Positions 52,869 through 61,293 of a stretch of 64,000 nucleotides of DNA are shown here, one piece after another. The stretch comes from Gammaproteobacteria bacterium (lineage in GTDB: Bacteria > Pseudomonadota > Gammaproteobacteria > Steroidobacterales > Steroidobacteraceae): NCBI GenBank assembly GCA_025359565.1, contig JANYFY010000025.1, forward strand, positions 124,001-188,000. The letters are read 5' to 3'. Below the pieces are notes generated by a model. It did no database searches and had not been told where the DNA came from. It worked only from the letters and a program-made list of their open reading frames with translations. Both the position numbers and the translations under genes were made by a program. How positions within the stretch are numbered: position 1 is the stretch's first letter; each line of letters starts with the position of its first letter.

Positions 52869-54328
52869 AAAGTTCCCCAGCGTGGGATGTGATGCGAGCC
52901 CAAGCTTACGCAAATGTTTTTGGGCTCCAAAAATACTTCGTAACTCCAAGTGCCGCCTTCGCGACCCGTTCCTGATCCCTTAGTGCCACCGAACGGTTGA
53001 CGCAGGTCGCGCACGTTTTGGCTGTTGACGAAGCACATGCCGGCTTCGATGGCGGCTGCGACCCGATGGGCGCGACCGATGTTCTCGCTCCAAACATAAC
53101 TACTTAAGCCGTATTGAATATCATTGGCCTTAGCAATAGCGTCGGCTTCGTCTTTGAAGGAAATGAGGCAGGCTACAGGTCCAAAAATCTCCTCTTGTGC
53201 GATTCGCATGGAATTGTTCACGTCAGCAAAAACCGTGGGCGCGAGGAAATTCCCTGCCATAAATTTGCTGGGCAGCGTGGGGGTGCTCACTCCGCCGCAC
53301 AGTATCGTGGCACCTTCCTCAAGGCCTAAGTCAATATAGCTACGGACTTTGTCGAGATGAGCCTTGCTAATCATCGGGCCAATGATAGTTTTTTCATGCA
53401 GCGGATCGCCCACACTAATACGTTGCGCACGCTCAACAAATTGTTGTACGAAGTCTGTGTAAATTGATTGTTGGATTAGAATGCGTGAACCCGCTGTGCA
53501 GCGTTCGCCATTGTTAGAGAAGATCATGAAGAGGGCGGCATCAAGCGCGCGCGGCAAATCAGCGTCACCAAAAATTACGAACGGGCTCTTGCCACCGAGT
53601 TCCATTGAAAATTTCTTAAGGCCCGCCGTTTTAACGATACGATTGCCGGTGATCGTGGAGCCAGTAAAAGAGATGGCTCGTACGTCGGGGTGCGCGCACA
53701 AGGGTTCGCCGACTTCGGTGCCGAAACCGTGGACGATATTGAGCACACCCGGTGGAATTCCGGCTTCCATGGCGAGCTCACCCAAGCGAGAGGCGGTCAG
53801 CGGTGATAGTTCGCTCATTTTTAAGACTGCGGTATTACCGAAAGCAAGCGCGGGAGCCACTTTCCAGGTGGAAGTCATGAAGGGTACGTTCCAGGGCGAA
53901 ATGAGGGCGCAAACTCCTACCGGTTTAAATAGCGTGTAGTTTAGATGCGTAGGCGTGGGGTAGGTGTGCCCATCCACTCGGACGCACATTTCAGCGAAAT
54001 AGTGAAAATTATCGGCGGAGCGGGGGATTAATTGTTTACTAGTCTGAGAAATGACTTGGCCAGTATCCTCGGTTTCAGTTTTCGCGATTTCGGACACTTT
54101 GCTGGCAATGAGGTCACCCAATCTATGCAATAGTTTTGCGCGCTCAGTTGCGGGTGTTCCTGCCCATGCTGGGAAAGCGGCTTGGGCGGCGGCTACCGCG
54201 GCCACGACTTCGTGAGCACCGCCGCGTGCCACCTCGGCCAAGGTTGACTGCGTGGCAGGATTTATGGACTCGAAGTAGTCGCGACTTTTGACTTCCTTAC
54301 CGTTGATTAAATGCTGAATTTGCAACAT
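52865..54328 (-). CDS. hpaE: 5-carboxymethyl-2-hydroxymuconate semialdehyde dehydrogenase
   Basis: 487 aa NAD-dependent aldehyde dehydrogenase: HLINGKEV, SPWNVPFMTSTWKVAPALAFGNT, MELGGKSPFVIFGDADLPRALDAALFMIFSNNGERCTAGSR (general-base Glu and nucleophile Cys), and FGGTKGSGTGREGGTWSYEVFLEPKNICVSLG-type end. The NGERCTAGSR context and operon position identify HpaE. Oxidises the ring-cleavage semialdehyde. Confidence 0.94.
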   Translation of the reverse strand: MLQIQHLINGKEVKSRDYFESINPATQSTLAEVARGGAHEVVAAVAAAQAAFPAWAGTPATERAKLLHRLGDLIASKVSEIAKTETEDTGQVISQTSKQLIPRSADNFHYFAEMCVRVDGHTYPTPTHLNYTLFKPVGVCALISPWNVPFMTSTWKVAPALAFGNTAVLKMSELSPLTASRLGELAMEAGIPPGVLNIVHGFGTEVGEPLCAHPDVRAISFTGSTITGNRIVKTAGLKKFSMELGGKSPFVIFGDADLPRALDAALFMIFSNNGERCTAGSRILIQQSIYTDFVQQFVERAQRISVGDPLHEKTIIGPMISKAHLDKVRSYIDLGLEEGATILCGGVSTPTLPSKFMAGNFLAPTVFADVNNSMRIAQEEIFGPVACLISFKDEADAIAKANDIQYGLSSYVWSENIGRAHRVAAAIEAGMCFVNSQNVRDLRQPFGGTKGSGTGREGGTWSYEVFLEPKNICVSLGSHHIPRWGTL

Positions 54329-54350
54329 AGATGACCTTCAACCTCGGCGC

Positions 54351-55145
54351 TTAACGACCGTAGAGATTATCCGCCGAAATGGTATTCACGAGGCGGCCTA
54401 GCCCGTCGATTTCGCAGACGATTTCGTCGCCGGGCATTACATTAACTACGCCTTCGGGCGTTCCGGTCAGAATGACATCTCCAGTACTCAGTGTCATGAA
54501 TGAACTTAGATATTCGATCAGGTAGGCAATATCAAAAACTAAGTCACGGGTGTTGCCGTGTTGCGTACATTTGCCGTTTACAAAAGCCCTTAATTCCAAA
54601 TTGCCGGGATCAGGAATATCGGCGGCGTCTACAAACCAAGGTCCGAGCACTGTGCATCCATCGCGATTCTTCACTCGCAAATTAGGGCGATACCAATTCT
54701 CTAAGTAATCGCGAATGGCATAGTCGTTGGCGACGCAGTAGCCTGCAACGTGTTGCATTGCGAGTGCTCGCGGCACTCGATGGGCGGGCTGTCCGATGAT
54801 GACCGCTAACTCGCATTCATAGTGCATGAAATTGACATCGGTGGGTCTACGCGTTTGGCCACGATGACCGAGTAAGGTACCTGGGCCTTTTAGAAATACT
54901 AAAGGTTCGTCTTGAGTTTTTAGAGAAAGCTCTTTAGCGTGTTCAGCATAATTGAGACCCAGTGCCATGATGGTCCCTACTTCGAAGGGGGGGAGCCAGA
55001 CCACCTCATCCTCGGCAACCACGCGACCGTCGGCTAGTTGAATTGAAACCGCTCGCACACCATCACCGGGCGAATGCGCATCACCGGAGATAAGCGGATA
55101 TGCTTCATGTATCGCACCCGCGTAGGCAACTCGAGCACGCATCAT
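54351..55145 (-). CDS. hpaG2: HpaG C-terminal-type subunit (isomerase/decarboxylase)
   Basis: 264 aa FAH-fold protein equivalent to the C-terminal half of E. coli HpaG: ALGLNYAEHAKEL, EPLVFLKGPGTLLGHRG, FMHYECELAVIIG (metal ligands), GYCVANDYAIRDYLENWYRPNLRVKNRDG and SSFMTLSTGDVILTGTPEGV. Acts in decarboxylation/isomerisation of the oxo-triacid intermediate. The ATG overlaps the hpaG1 stop (ATGA). E. coli has one fused chain; here two genes. Confidence 0.92.
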   Translation of the reverse strand: MMRARVAYAGAIHEAYPLISGDAHSPGDGVRAVSIQLADGRVVAEDEVVWLPPFEVGTIMALGLNYAEHAKELSLKTQDEPLVFLKGPGTLLGHRGQTRRPTDVNFMHYECELAVIIGQPAHRVPRALAMQHVAGYCVANDYAIRDYLENWYRPNLRVKNRDGCTVLGPWFVDAADIPDPGNLELRAFVNGKCTQHGNTRDLVFDIAYLIEYLSSFMTLSTGDVILTGTPEGVVNVMPGDEIVCEIDGLGRLVNTISADNLYGR

Positions 55146-55852
55146 GAAAGATCGTTCACAAAATGATTGCTAAGCCGACCCAGTTCGTCGATATCGATAT
55201 CTACTCGCTGACCGCCGCGAACTCGCGGTGCAGCGGCCGCGACGCCCACGCCCAGCACATCGCCGGGTTGTAGAGTCATAAATTCAGTAACATCACGCAG
55301 TAATTGTCCCACCGGACGAACTAACTCAGCGGTGCTAGCAGTTTGCACAAGTACACCATCGATGTAGGTGCGCACGGTCAGCATATTGGGATTAATTGTC
55401 TTGAGATTAGTGCTGGCGCTGCGTGGCGTCACGCGCGGGCCCACGGGGCAAAACCCATCGCGCGCCTTGAACTTTATTGACGGCCGGTGAAAGCTTGAGT
55501 GCGGGACGCTAATGTCATTCATGATGAGGAAGCCTGCGACATAGTCCAAGGCTTGTATCTCAGAGACGCGGCAGGCGACACGACCAATGACTAACCCTAA
55601 GCAAGCGCCAACCTCCAGTTCTGGTGTATTCACTGGAATAAAAACAGTGTCTCCAGTCGATGCTAGCGTATTGCGCGGCTTTATATAGAGCACTGGCGCT
55701 TTGGGTGCTCCCTTATAAGGCGGCTGGTTGACGCTCTCGCCTAGGGCGGCGAGGGCCGATCGATGGTTAAGCAGGGTGCCATAAACCATTCCACTGAGAG
55801 AAAATGGCGCTACGTCAAATGCAATGCAGGGCCGCACAGTATTTACTAACAT
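55142..55852 (-). CDS. hpaG1: HpaG N-terminal-type subunit (isomerase/decarboxylase)
   Basis: About 236 aa. Matches the N-terminal half of HpaG: GTLLNHRSALAALG, PPYKGAPKAPVLYIKPRNTL, VGACLGLVIGRVA, GFLIMNDISVPHSSFHRPSIKFKARDGFCPVGP. First gene of the hpa operon. Start is ambiguous: the ATG at 55852 falls inside the TTACTAA/TTAGTAA operator; an earlier frame goes to 55888, and ATG 55789 (MVYGTLLNHR) lies downstream. If the promoter overlaps the operator, the last is the true start. Confidence 0.88.
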   Translation of the reverse strand: MLVNTVRPCIAFDVAPFSLSGMVYGTLLNHRSALAALGESVNQPPYKGAPKAPVLYIKPRNTLASTGDTVFIPVNTPELEVGACLGLVIGRVACRVSEIQALDYVAGFLIMNDISVPHSSFHRPSIKFKARDGFCPVGPRVTPRSASTNLKTINPNMLTVRTYIDGVLVQTASTAELVRPVGQLLRDVTEFMTLQPGDVLGVGVAAAAPRVRGGQRVDIDIDELGRLSNHFVNDLS

Positions 55853-55860
55853 ATTAGTAA
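55843..55860. promoter_or_regulatory. Perfect inverted repeat, probable HpaR operator
   Basis: TTACTAACATATTAGTAA: 7-bp perfect arms around CATA, located between hpaR (+) and hpaG1 (-), 22 bp before the hpaR ATG. Size and symmetry fit a MarR-family dimer site, so HpaR probably represses itself and the hpa operon here. Confidence 0.7.
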
Positions 55861-55881
55861 TATATTCGATATGATGGGTCA

Positions 55882-56310
55882 ATGTCAACGAAACCGGTGC
55901 ACCGCAACTTGCCTTTACTCTTGTTACAAGCGCGCGAACAGGTCATGGCGCGTTTCCGGCCACTCCTTAACGCAAGTGGGGTTACGGAGCAGCAATGGCG
56001 CATCGTGCGCGTGTTAATCGATCAAGGACCGTTAGAACCGCGCCAAATTGTTGAGCAATGTCGGATTTCGAGCCCTAGTCTCGCAGGGGTCCTTGCGCGG
56101 ATGGACGAACTTAACATGATAGAACGCGAACGATTCGACCATGATCAACGCAGAGTACTGGTTTCCCTCACGGCACGCAGTCGCGCTCTTGCAGCGCACT
56201 TAGCACCGCAAGTTGATGCGGCGTATGGAGAGATTGAAGCGAGAATTGGGTTACGAGTAAGTGCGCAGCTTTACGCGGCGTTGGATGAGTTGATCGGTGA
56301 GTTAGGTTAA
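55882..56310 (+). CDS. hpaR: MarR-family regulator of homoprotocatechuate degradation
   Basis: 142 aa. Winged HTH typical of MarR: LLNASGVTEQQWRIVRVLIDQGPLEPRQIVEQCRISSPSLAGVLARMDELNMIERERFDHDQRRVLVSLT. The opening RNLPLLLLQAREQVMARFRP and SGVTEQQWRIVRVL are HpaR-specific, as is the location divergent from hpaG1. It releases the operator when aromatic ligand is bound. ATG at 55882. Confidence 0.93.
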   Translation: MSTKPVHRNLPLLLLQAREQVMARFRPLLNASGVTEQQWRIVRVLIDQGPLEPRQIVEQCRISSPSLAGVLARMDELNMIERERFDHDQRRVLVSLTARSRALAAHLAPQVDAAYGEIEARIGLRVSAQLYAALDELIGELG

Positions 56311-56322
56311 GCTGAAGTGACT

Positions 56323-56595
56323 ATGGCAAAAAAACCTTCCACATCGATAGACGCTTTATATGGACTTGAGCCTGTCATTGACACAGAACGTAGTGCAGGA
56401 TGCGATGCGTTAGAGCGTTTTGTGCAGATAGCGTGTCCGTATTGTGGTGAATCGTATGGCGTATTAATAGATTTGTCGGCCGGTTCGCAAAGTTACGTAC
56501 AAGATTGTGAAGTTTGCTGTCAGCCGATAACTTTGAATCTATTAGTAGATCAGAATAACGAATTTGTGAGTCTTAAGACCGAGCGACTCGATTAG
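56323..56595 (+). CDS. CPxCG-motif small zinc-ribbon protein
   Basis: 90 aa. IACPYCGESYGVLIDLSAGSQSYVQDCEVCCQPI contains CPYC and CEVC pairs, giving a four-cysteine zinc ribbon, the core of the family annotated CPXCG motif-containing cysteine-rich protein. The N-terminal 35 residues are weakly conserved. ATG at 56323 is chosen over GTG 56317. It follows hpaR by 12 bp but is not part of the hpa pathway. Its stop overlaps the 3' end of the convergent EAL gene by 4 nt. Confidence 0.82.
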   Translation: MAKKPSTSIDALYGLEPVIDTERSAGCDALERFVQIACPYCGESYGVLIDLSAGSQSYVQDCEVCCQPITLNLLVDQNNEFVSLKTERLD

Positions 56596-57410
56596 CCGCC
56601 GGCTGCTCGTGAAAACGGCGGTGAGATGAGCGCGATTTCGTGAGTCTCGCGAACGCGTTTTGCAACGATATGCGATACAGACGGCAGTTGCTCAAGCATT
56701 GGTTTTGCAAAAAGATATCCTTGAAATAACCGTACGCCCATATCGCGTAGCGCCGCTGCTTCTTCAGCGCTTTCGATACCTTCGGCAATTACGGAAATAT
56801 TAAGTTCAGCGCATAGCAGTAAGACGGCCCGCACGATTGCGCGCCGCACTCGGTCTGCGTCGATATTGCGAGTCAAAGCCATGTCAATTTTTACGATATC
56901 GGGTTGAAATTCCGCGAGCATATTGAGTCCCGAGTGGCCAGCACCGAAGTCATCTATCGCAGTGAGCATGCCGTGACGTCTATATTCGGTAAAAATATTT
57001 CGTAAATGTCCAACATCGCGAGCGGGCTCGTTCTCTGTCACCTCAAATACTAAGTGGTGTAACGGAAAGCCAACCCGCTGGGCCGCGTCAAAGGTTTTTC
57101 TCAGGCATGCCGCTGGCTGATAGACCGCATTTGGTAGAAAATTAATACTCAGTAGGCTCTGCATGCGCAGTTTCGCAGCGAGTTCGATTGCTTTGACGCG
57201 ACATGCTTGATCGAATGCATATCTGTTTTCTTGGTTAATTTGATTGAGAATCTCTGCCGCGCCTCCCCCGCCTAGTGGTCGTACTAACGCTTCGTGGGCA
57301 TAGGTATGACCCGATTCGATATCAATAATGGGTTGGAATGCCATCGTAAATTCGGGCAGTAGCACTGGGGTCTGACAAGCTTTGCAGCCCGATTTTACGG
57401 TTTTATTCAT
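56592..57410 (-). CDS. EAL-domain protein (c-di-GMP phosphodiesterase) with N-terminal CxxC
   Basis: 272 aa. Single EAL domain: MAFQPIIDIESGHTYAHEALVRPLGG, SINFLPNAVY, FEVTENEP, AIDDFGAGHSGLNMLAEFQPDIVKIDMALTRNID, VIAEGIES and FQGYLFAKPM. The key metal Glu/Asp residues are present, so it is probably active. It has no membrane segment or PAS domain; a short N-terminal SGCKACQTP could bind a metal or act as a redox switch. ATG 57410 starts the domain; a longer frame to 57647 is not supported. Confidence 0.9.
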   Translation of the reverse strand: MNKTVKSGCKACQTPVLLPEFTMAFQPIIDIESGHTYAHEALVRPLGGGGAAEILNQINQENRYAFDQACRVKAIELAAKLRMQSLLSINFLPNAVYQPAACLRKTFDAAQRVGFPLHHLVFEVTENEPARDVGHLRNIFTEYRRHGMLTAIDDFGAGHSGLNMLAEFQPDIVKIDMALTRNIDADRVRRAIVRAVLLLCAELNISVIAEGIESAEEAAALRDMGVRLFQGYLFAKPMLEQLPSVSHIVAKRVRETHEIALISPPFSRAAGG

Positions 57411-57991
57411 GGGACTGGCGTTCCTAGTGCGCCGCCGCCGTTGTACTTGAGAAAAACTGTACCGATTCGCGCGCAAAAAAATGTGAATGTAGATCACTAA
57501 ATGACGGACATCGGGACGCCCAAATTTTACAGTTGGGTAGCAGTTCACATTCGGAATTAAAGCGTTCACTTCGAAGTGAAGTGAACGCTTTAGCTCTGTA
57601 ATCCCTATGCGTGGGCTACTCAAACCGAGAAGCCAGCGCATTGGCACGTCCCGATTTCAGCACAGTTCCGGCTTGGTCAAAGAATAGCGTGGCTGCCCTT
57701 AGGGATTGGCGGAATCGAGCCTCGTGCGTCAGAAACTCCATTTGGCAATCGAGGCACTCAGCGCGGCTGGGCACTTAGGTGCTAACAATAGTAAAGTGCT
57801 GGGACTTCGCGGCTATATTTTAGCCAAATCAGGGCGTCCAAAAGCTGCGTTGAGTGTCTTGGAAGCGATGCAAGGAATATCACGTGAAGGGTATTTTCCG
57901 GCCGGTGGATACAAAATGGGACACGTTTCGCGAGTTGCCGCGATTTCAAAATTTGTTCAAGCAATGTACGTTTTCCCAATGACTGTGGGCC
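57411..57991. other. Intergenic region with inverted repeat and TPR relic
   Basis: 581 bp between the EAL gene and the SDR gene. It contains the 35-bp inverted repeat at 57558-57592 and the TPR-like relic starting at 57706. No other coding signal is recognised. Confidence 0.5.
57558..57592. repeat. Perfect inverted repeat, 15-bp arms
   Basis: TAAAGCGTTCACTTC, 5-nt spacer, GAAGTGAACGCTTTA. Located upstream of the EAL gene, 148 bp from its start, with an extra TTCAC at 57543-57548. It has no U-tract on either strand, so it may be an operator for a dimeric regulator or an mRNA hairpin. Confidence 0.8.
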
Positions 57992-58056
57992 CTAAATGGC
58001 GCGCGCACTCGCTGGCGTGCGCGCGCCACCATCCGCCACTAACACGCTGCCCGTGA
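57706..58056 (+). pseudogene. Relic of a TPR-containing protein
   Basis: A TTG-initiated frame whose first 60-70 residues look like a tetratricopeptide helix pair (LHLAIEALSAAGHLG, then LRGYILAKSGRPKAALSVLEAMQGISREGYFPA), of the type seen in CadC-like winged-helix-TPR regulators. There is no start region, no partner repeats, and the last 40 residues lose the pattern where the frame overlaps the convergent SDR gene. Probably a degraded gene fragment. Confidence 0.45.
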
Positions 58057-58771
58057 CAAATGATGAGTCTGTGGAAGCGAGAAAGAGCGCACACCCCGCC
58101 ATCTCATCCGCCAGGCCCACGCGCCGTAGTGCGATGCGTAGCGCCAGGGCATCGAATGCCTGATTTATCGTAACGCCTTGCCTTTGTGCACCCACACGCA
58201 TCTCTTCTTCGCTCATGGGTGTGCGCACCCAGCCGGGACAAAGACAATTGGCGCGAATTGCATATTGGCCGTATTCATTCGCAAGCGTACGTGTGAAGGC
58301 AATGATGCCTGCCTTACTCGTCGCGTAGCTCGCCATGCCAGCCGATCCATTAAACGCGGCGACTGACGCTATGTTAACGATCGTGCCTCCGCCCGCTTGT
58401 CGCAAATAAGGGATAGCGGCGCGACAGACGCGCATAGTGCCCGTTAAATTAACATCTAAAGTGTGTTGCCAAACAGAGTCCTCAATGTCCGCGACATCAT
58501 CCTCGTGCGTGATGCCAGCCGCGTTCACAATAATGTTGAGCGTACCCAAGTTCGCTGCTAATTGAACGCTGGTGGTAACCGCGGCTTGATCGGTCACATC
58601 ACAAATATGGGTATGAGCGCCCGTTTCAGCCCCTAGTGATTTGAGTAAAGTAGCCTGCAAACCCACCGCGAGCACGGCCGCCCCTTCTGCGCGAAATCGT
58701 CGCACGATGGCAGCACCGATACCACTCTCAGCTCCGGTGACTAACGCCGTTTCACCTATCAGGCGCGTCAT
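57992..58771 (-). CDS. Short-chain dehydrogenase/reductase
   Basis: 259 aa classical SDR: TGAESGIGAAI cofactor loop, ICDVTDQAAV, NAAGI, NIASVAAFNG with catalytic Ser, SYATSKAG (Tyr-x3-Lys), CPGWVRTPM, and LVADGGART near the end. NAD is the likely cofactor. The ATG overlaps the DMGDH-like stop (ATGA). Second SDR of the operon; substrate probably a hydroxylated amine or carbon backbone of the same pathway. Confidence 0.9.
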   Translation of the reverse strand: MTRLIGETALVTGAESGIGAAIVRRFRAEGAAVLAVGLQATLLKSLGAETGAHTHICDVTDQAAVTTSVQLAANLGTLNIIVNAAGITHEDDVADIEDSVWQHTLDVNLTGTMRVCRAAIPYLRQAGGGTIVNIASVAAFNGSAGMASYATSKAGIIAFTRTLANEYGQYAIRANCLCPGWVRTPMSEEEMRVGAQRQGVTINQAFDALALRIALRRVGLADEMAGCALFLASTDSSFVTGSVLVADGGARTPASARAI

Positions 58772-61293
58772 GAGCGCAATCGCTCGCCAGTAGGGTCATA
58801 AAATCCGTTGAGCGTTAAATCCACCGCGTGTCTGACTCCCGCCACTTCAACTGCAAATTTTCCTGACCTCAAACTTTCGGCGCTAATGCCCGTGGCACAT
58901 TTTATAGAGGCCAGCGCGAGTGAAGAGCCTACCCGAAACCCCCAAGCTCCTGAGGTGACGTAACCGACTATTTCTTCACTCTGCCAAATAGGTTCGCCGT
59001 GATGCAGATAAGGGCCTAATGCCAGGGTCGCATCGCGGACCTTGAGGTTGACCAGACGATGGGTCAAAAGCGGTGTCTCGCGCAAACGCAGCAGCGCCGC
59101 ATGACCGATAAATCCGCCAGGCTTATCATACGCCACCGCAAACTTCAGTCCCGCCTCGATGGGCGTGTCGTCTTCAGTCAGATCAGCTCCATAGTGCACG
59201 AAACCTTTCTCCACGCGACAGTGATTCATCGCCAAAAAACCGCTGTGCTGCATCCCGTGTTCTGTACCTGCATTGACTAGTGATTCGTACACATGTCGTG
59301 CAAAATCGGTGCTCGGATAAATCTCGAATCCCAGCTCACCATAAAACGATCGTCGCAATATCCAGGCTCGAGCGAGTCCCAAATCGATCTCTCGCGCCAT
59401 GCCGAATGGCAGACTCTGCGTCGACAGGTCATCCCCGGTAAGCGAGCCAAGAATAGCTCTCGATTTAGGCCCGCTCAGTGCATACATTGCATACTGTGCG
59501 GTCACGTCATGGATTTCCACCTGCCACTGATCCTTAACCTGAGCGCGAAACCAGGCGCGATCCCGGATTTGCGAAGGATGTCCCGTTATCACCAAAAATT
59601 TTTTATCCTGCAACCGGGTCACGGTAAGATCCGCTTCCACGCCGCCCCGTGCATTCAACCAGTGCGTGTATACCGAGTGACCCACCGGAACATCGATGTC
59701 GTTCGCGGAAACCCAGTTCAGCGCGACTAACGCATCCTTGCCCGTCACGTGAAATTTACCGTAGCAGGACAGATCGGTCAGTACCGCGTTATCACGTGCC
59801 GCCAAACATTCGCGCTCCACCTCGCGGTACCAAGGCTGGTAGCCAAATCCCGGCACAGACGTGGGTATCGGTATTCCCTTGGGTCGTAGCGCTCTATTGA
59901 CTGTTGGCGGTGAACGGACGGGCGGCGTCGCATCCGGCCGCGTATAATAAAGCGGTATCTCCCAGCCACTGCGTTCGCCCATCACGGCACCGGCCGCGAT
60001 CAATCGATCATGTACAGGGAAATATCGTACACCGCGTGCCGTCTTCATCTGGTGTCCCGGCCAGTGCAGTGTCATGTGTAAGCCTACAGACTCTGTTACT
60101 CGTTCGCGTAGGTAACGGCGATTAGCCTGAAACGGCATTGCGCGTTGTGCATGCAGCGTGCCCATGCCGACCGGTGGCAACCCCGTGGTCGCCCATTCCG
60201 CTACGACTTTTCCAGCTCCGCCGGAGGCCAGGATGCCATTCGAATTAAATCCAGCGGCAATGAAGAGCCCCGCCAAATTGGGCGTGGGACCCAAGTACGC
60301 GCGTCCATCCGGCGTAAAACTTTCTGGCCCGCAGAAAAATAGTTGAATTTCAGTATTCGCTAGAATGGGAACCCGGGAATAGGCCTGCTCAAGGATTGGA
60401 GCCATATGCTCAAGATCAGGGGGTAGTTCGTCAAACGAAAAAGCCTCAGGGATTGCGCCCCGCGTAGGCCAGGCCTTGCCCACCGCCTCGAAACCGCCGA
60501 TCAACAACTTACCTGCGTCCTCTTTGAAATAGGTACGCTCGTCTGCCACGCTCAGAACCGGGGTTGCCTTATCAAGCCCTGGGATGACATCGGTCACCAC
60601 ATAAAAATGTTCGGCGGCCTGGAGCGGCACTGCGACCCCGAAGCGTTTCGCAAAATCATGGGTCCACATACCTGCAGCTAATACCACTCGATCACAGATG
60701 ATCTCACCGCGAATAGTTTTTACAGCGACAATTTTGTGATCGCGTATTGTAAGATCGATCACCGGTGTATGCTCAAAAACCTGCGCACCCCGCAGCTTTG
60801 CACCTTTAATCAATGCGTTGGTGACATCAAGCGGATTCACCTGGCCGTTCGATGGGACGAATAATCCGCCCAAAACATCATCCACCCGCAAGTGCGGCCA
60901 CGCCTTCGCAACCTCGGATGGCGACAGATAGTGGGTTGGCACTCCCAGTCGCCTTGCCGCTGAGTGCGAACGTTTGATTAACTCGTGGCGACCGGCCGAA
61001 AGCGCGATGCTGAGCGAGCCATTTTCTTTATACCCCGTAGCCTGTCCAGTCTCGTGCTCAAGACTCTTGAATAAACTCGTGGTGTATTGCGCCAGTTCGG
61101 TCTGTGCTTTGGAGTCACGCAACTGCCCCACGATGCCCGCCGCATGCCAGGTAGTCCCGCTCGCAATACGATCGCGTTCCAGCAGTACGGCATTGTCAAT
61201 CCCTAGATGCGCAAGATGGTAAAGCGTTGATGCGCCGATGATTCCGCCGCCGATGACGACTACGCGCGCGCGCGCGGGGAGCGCTGCAGTCAT
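58768..61293 (-). CDS. Dimethylglycine/sarcosine-dehydrogenase-like FAD/folate protein
   Basis: 841 aa. DAO FAD domain VVIGGGIIGASTLYHLAHLGI, SGTTWHAAGIVGQLRDSKAQ (His of the covalent flavin region), FCGPESFTPDGRAYLGPTPN, then a FAO_M linker and a GcvT-type folate domain (SCYGKFHVTGKDAL, YALSGPKSRAILGSLTGDD, GELGFEIYPSTDFARHVYE, HCRVEKGFVHYGADLTEDDTPIEAGL). Distinct from the homologue at 41889. It starts at ATG 61293, overlapping the Tm-1-like stop (ATGA). Likely demethylates a methylated amine or betaine derivative. Confidence 0.92.
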   Translation of the reverse strand: MTAALPARARVVVIGGGIIGASTLYHLAHLGIDNAVLLERDRIASGTTWHAAGIVGQLRDSKAQTELAQYTTSLFKSLEHETGQATGYKENGSLSIALSAGRHELIKRSHSAARRLGVPTHYLSPSEVAKAWPHLRVDDVLGGLFVPSNGQVNPLDVTNALIKGAKLRGAQVFEHTPVIDLTIRDHKIVAVKTIRGEIICDRVVLAAGMWTHDFAKRFGVAVPLQAAEHFYVVTDVIPGLDKATPVLSVADERTYFKEDAGKLLIGGFEAVGKAWPTRGAIPEAFSFDELPPDLEHMAPILEQAYSRVPILANTEIQLFFCGPESFTPDGRAYLGPTPNLAGLFIAAGFNSNGILASGGAGKVVAEWATTGLPPVGMGTLHAQRAMPFQANRRYLRERVTESVGLHMTLHWPGHQMKTARGVRYFPVHDRLIAAGAVMGERSGWEIPLYYTRPDATPPVRSPPTVNRALRPKGIPIPTSVPGFGYQPWYREVERECLAARDNAVLTDLSCYGKFHVTGKDALVALNWVSANDIDVPVGHSVYTHWLNARGGVEADLTVTRLQDKKFLVITGHPSQIRDRAWFRAQVKDQWQVEIHDVTAQYAMYALSGPKSRAILGSLTGDDLSTQSLPFGMAREIDLGLARAWILRRSFYGELGFEIYPSTDFARHVYESLVNAGTEHGMQHSGFLAMNHCRVEKGFVHYGADLTEDDTPIEAGLKFAVAYDKPGGFIGHAALLRLRETPLLTHRLVNLKVRDATLALGPYLHHGEPIWQSEEIVGYVTSGAWGFRVGSSLALASIKCATGISAESLRSGKFAVEVAGVRHAVDLTLNGFYDPTGERLRS

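Noticed and set aside
53481-53939. Plus-strand 152-codon frame
   Set aside because: Shadow of hpaE.
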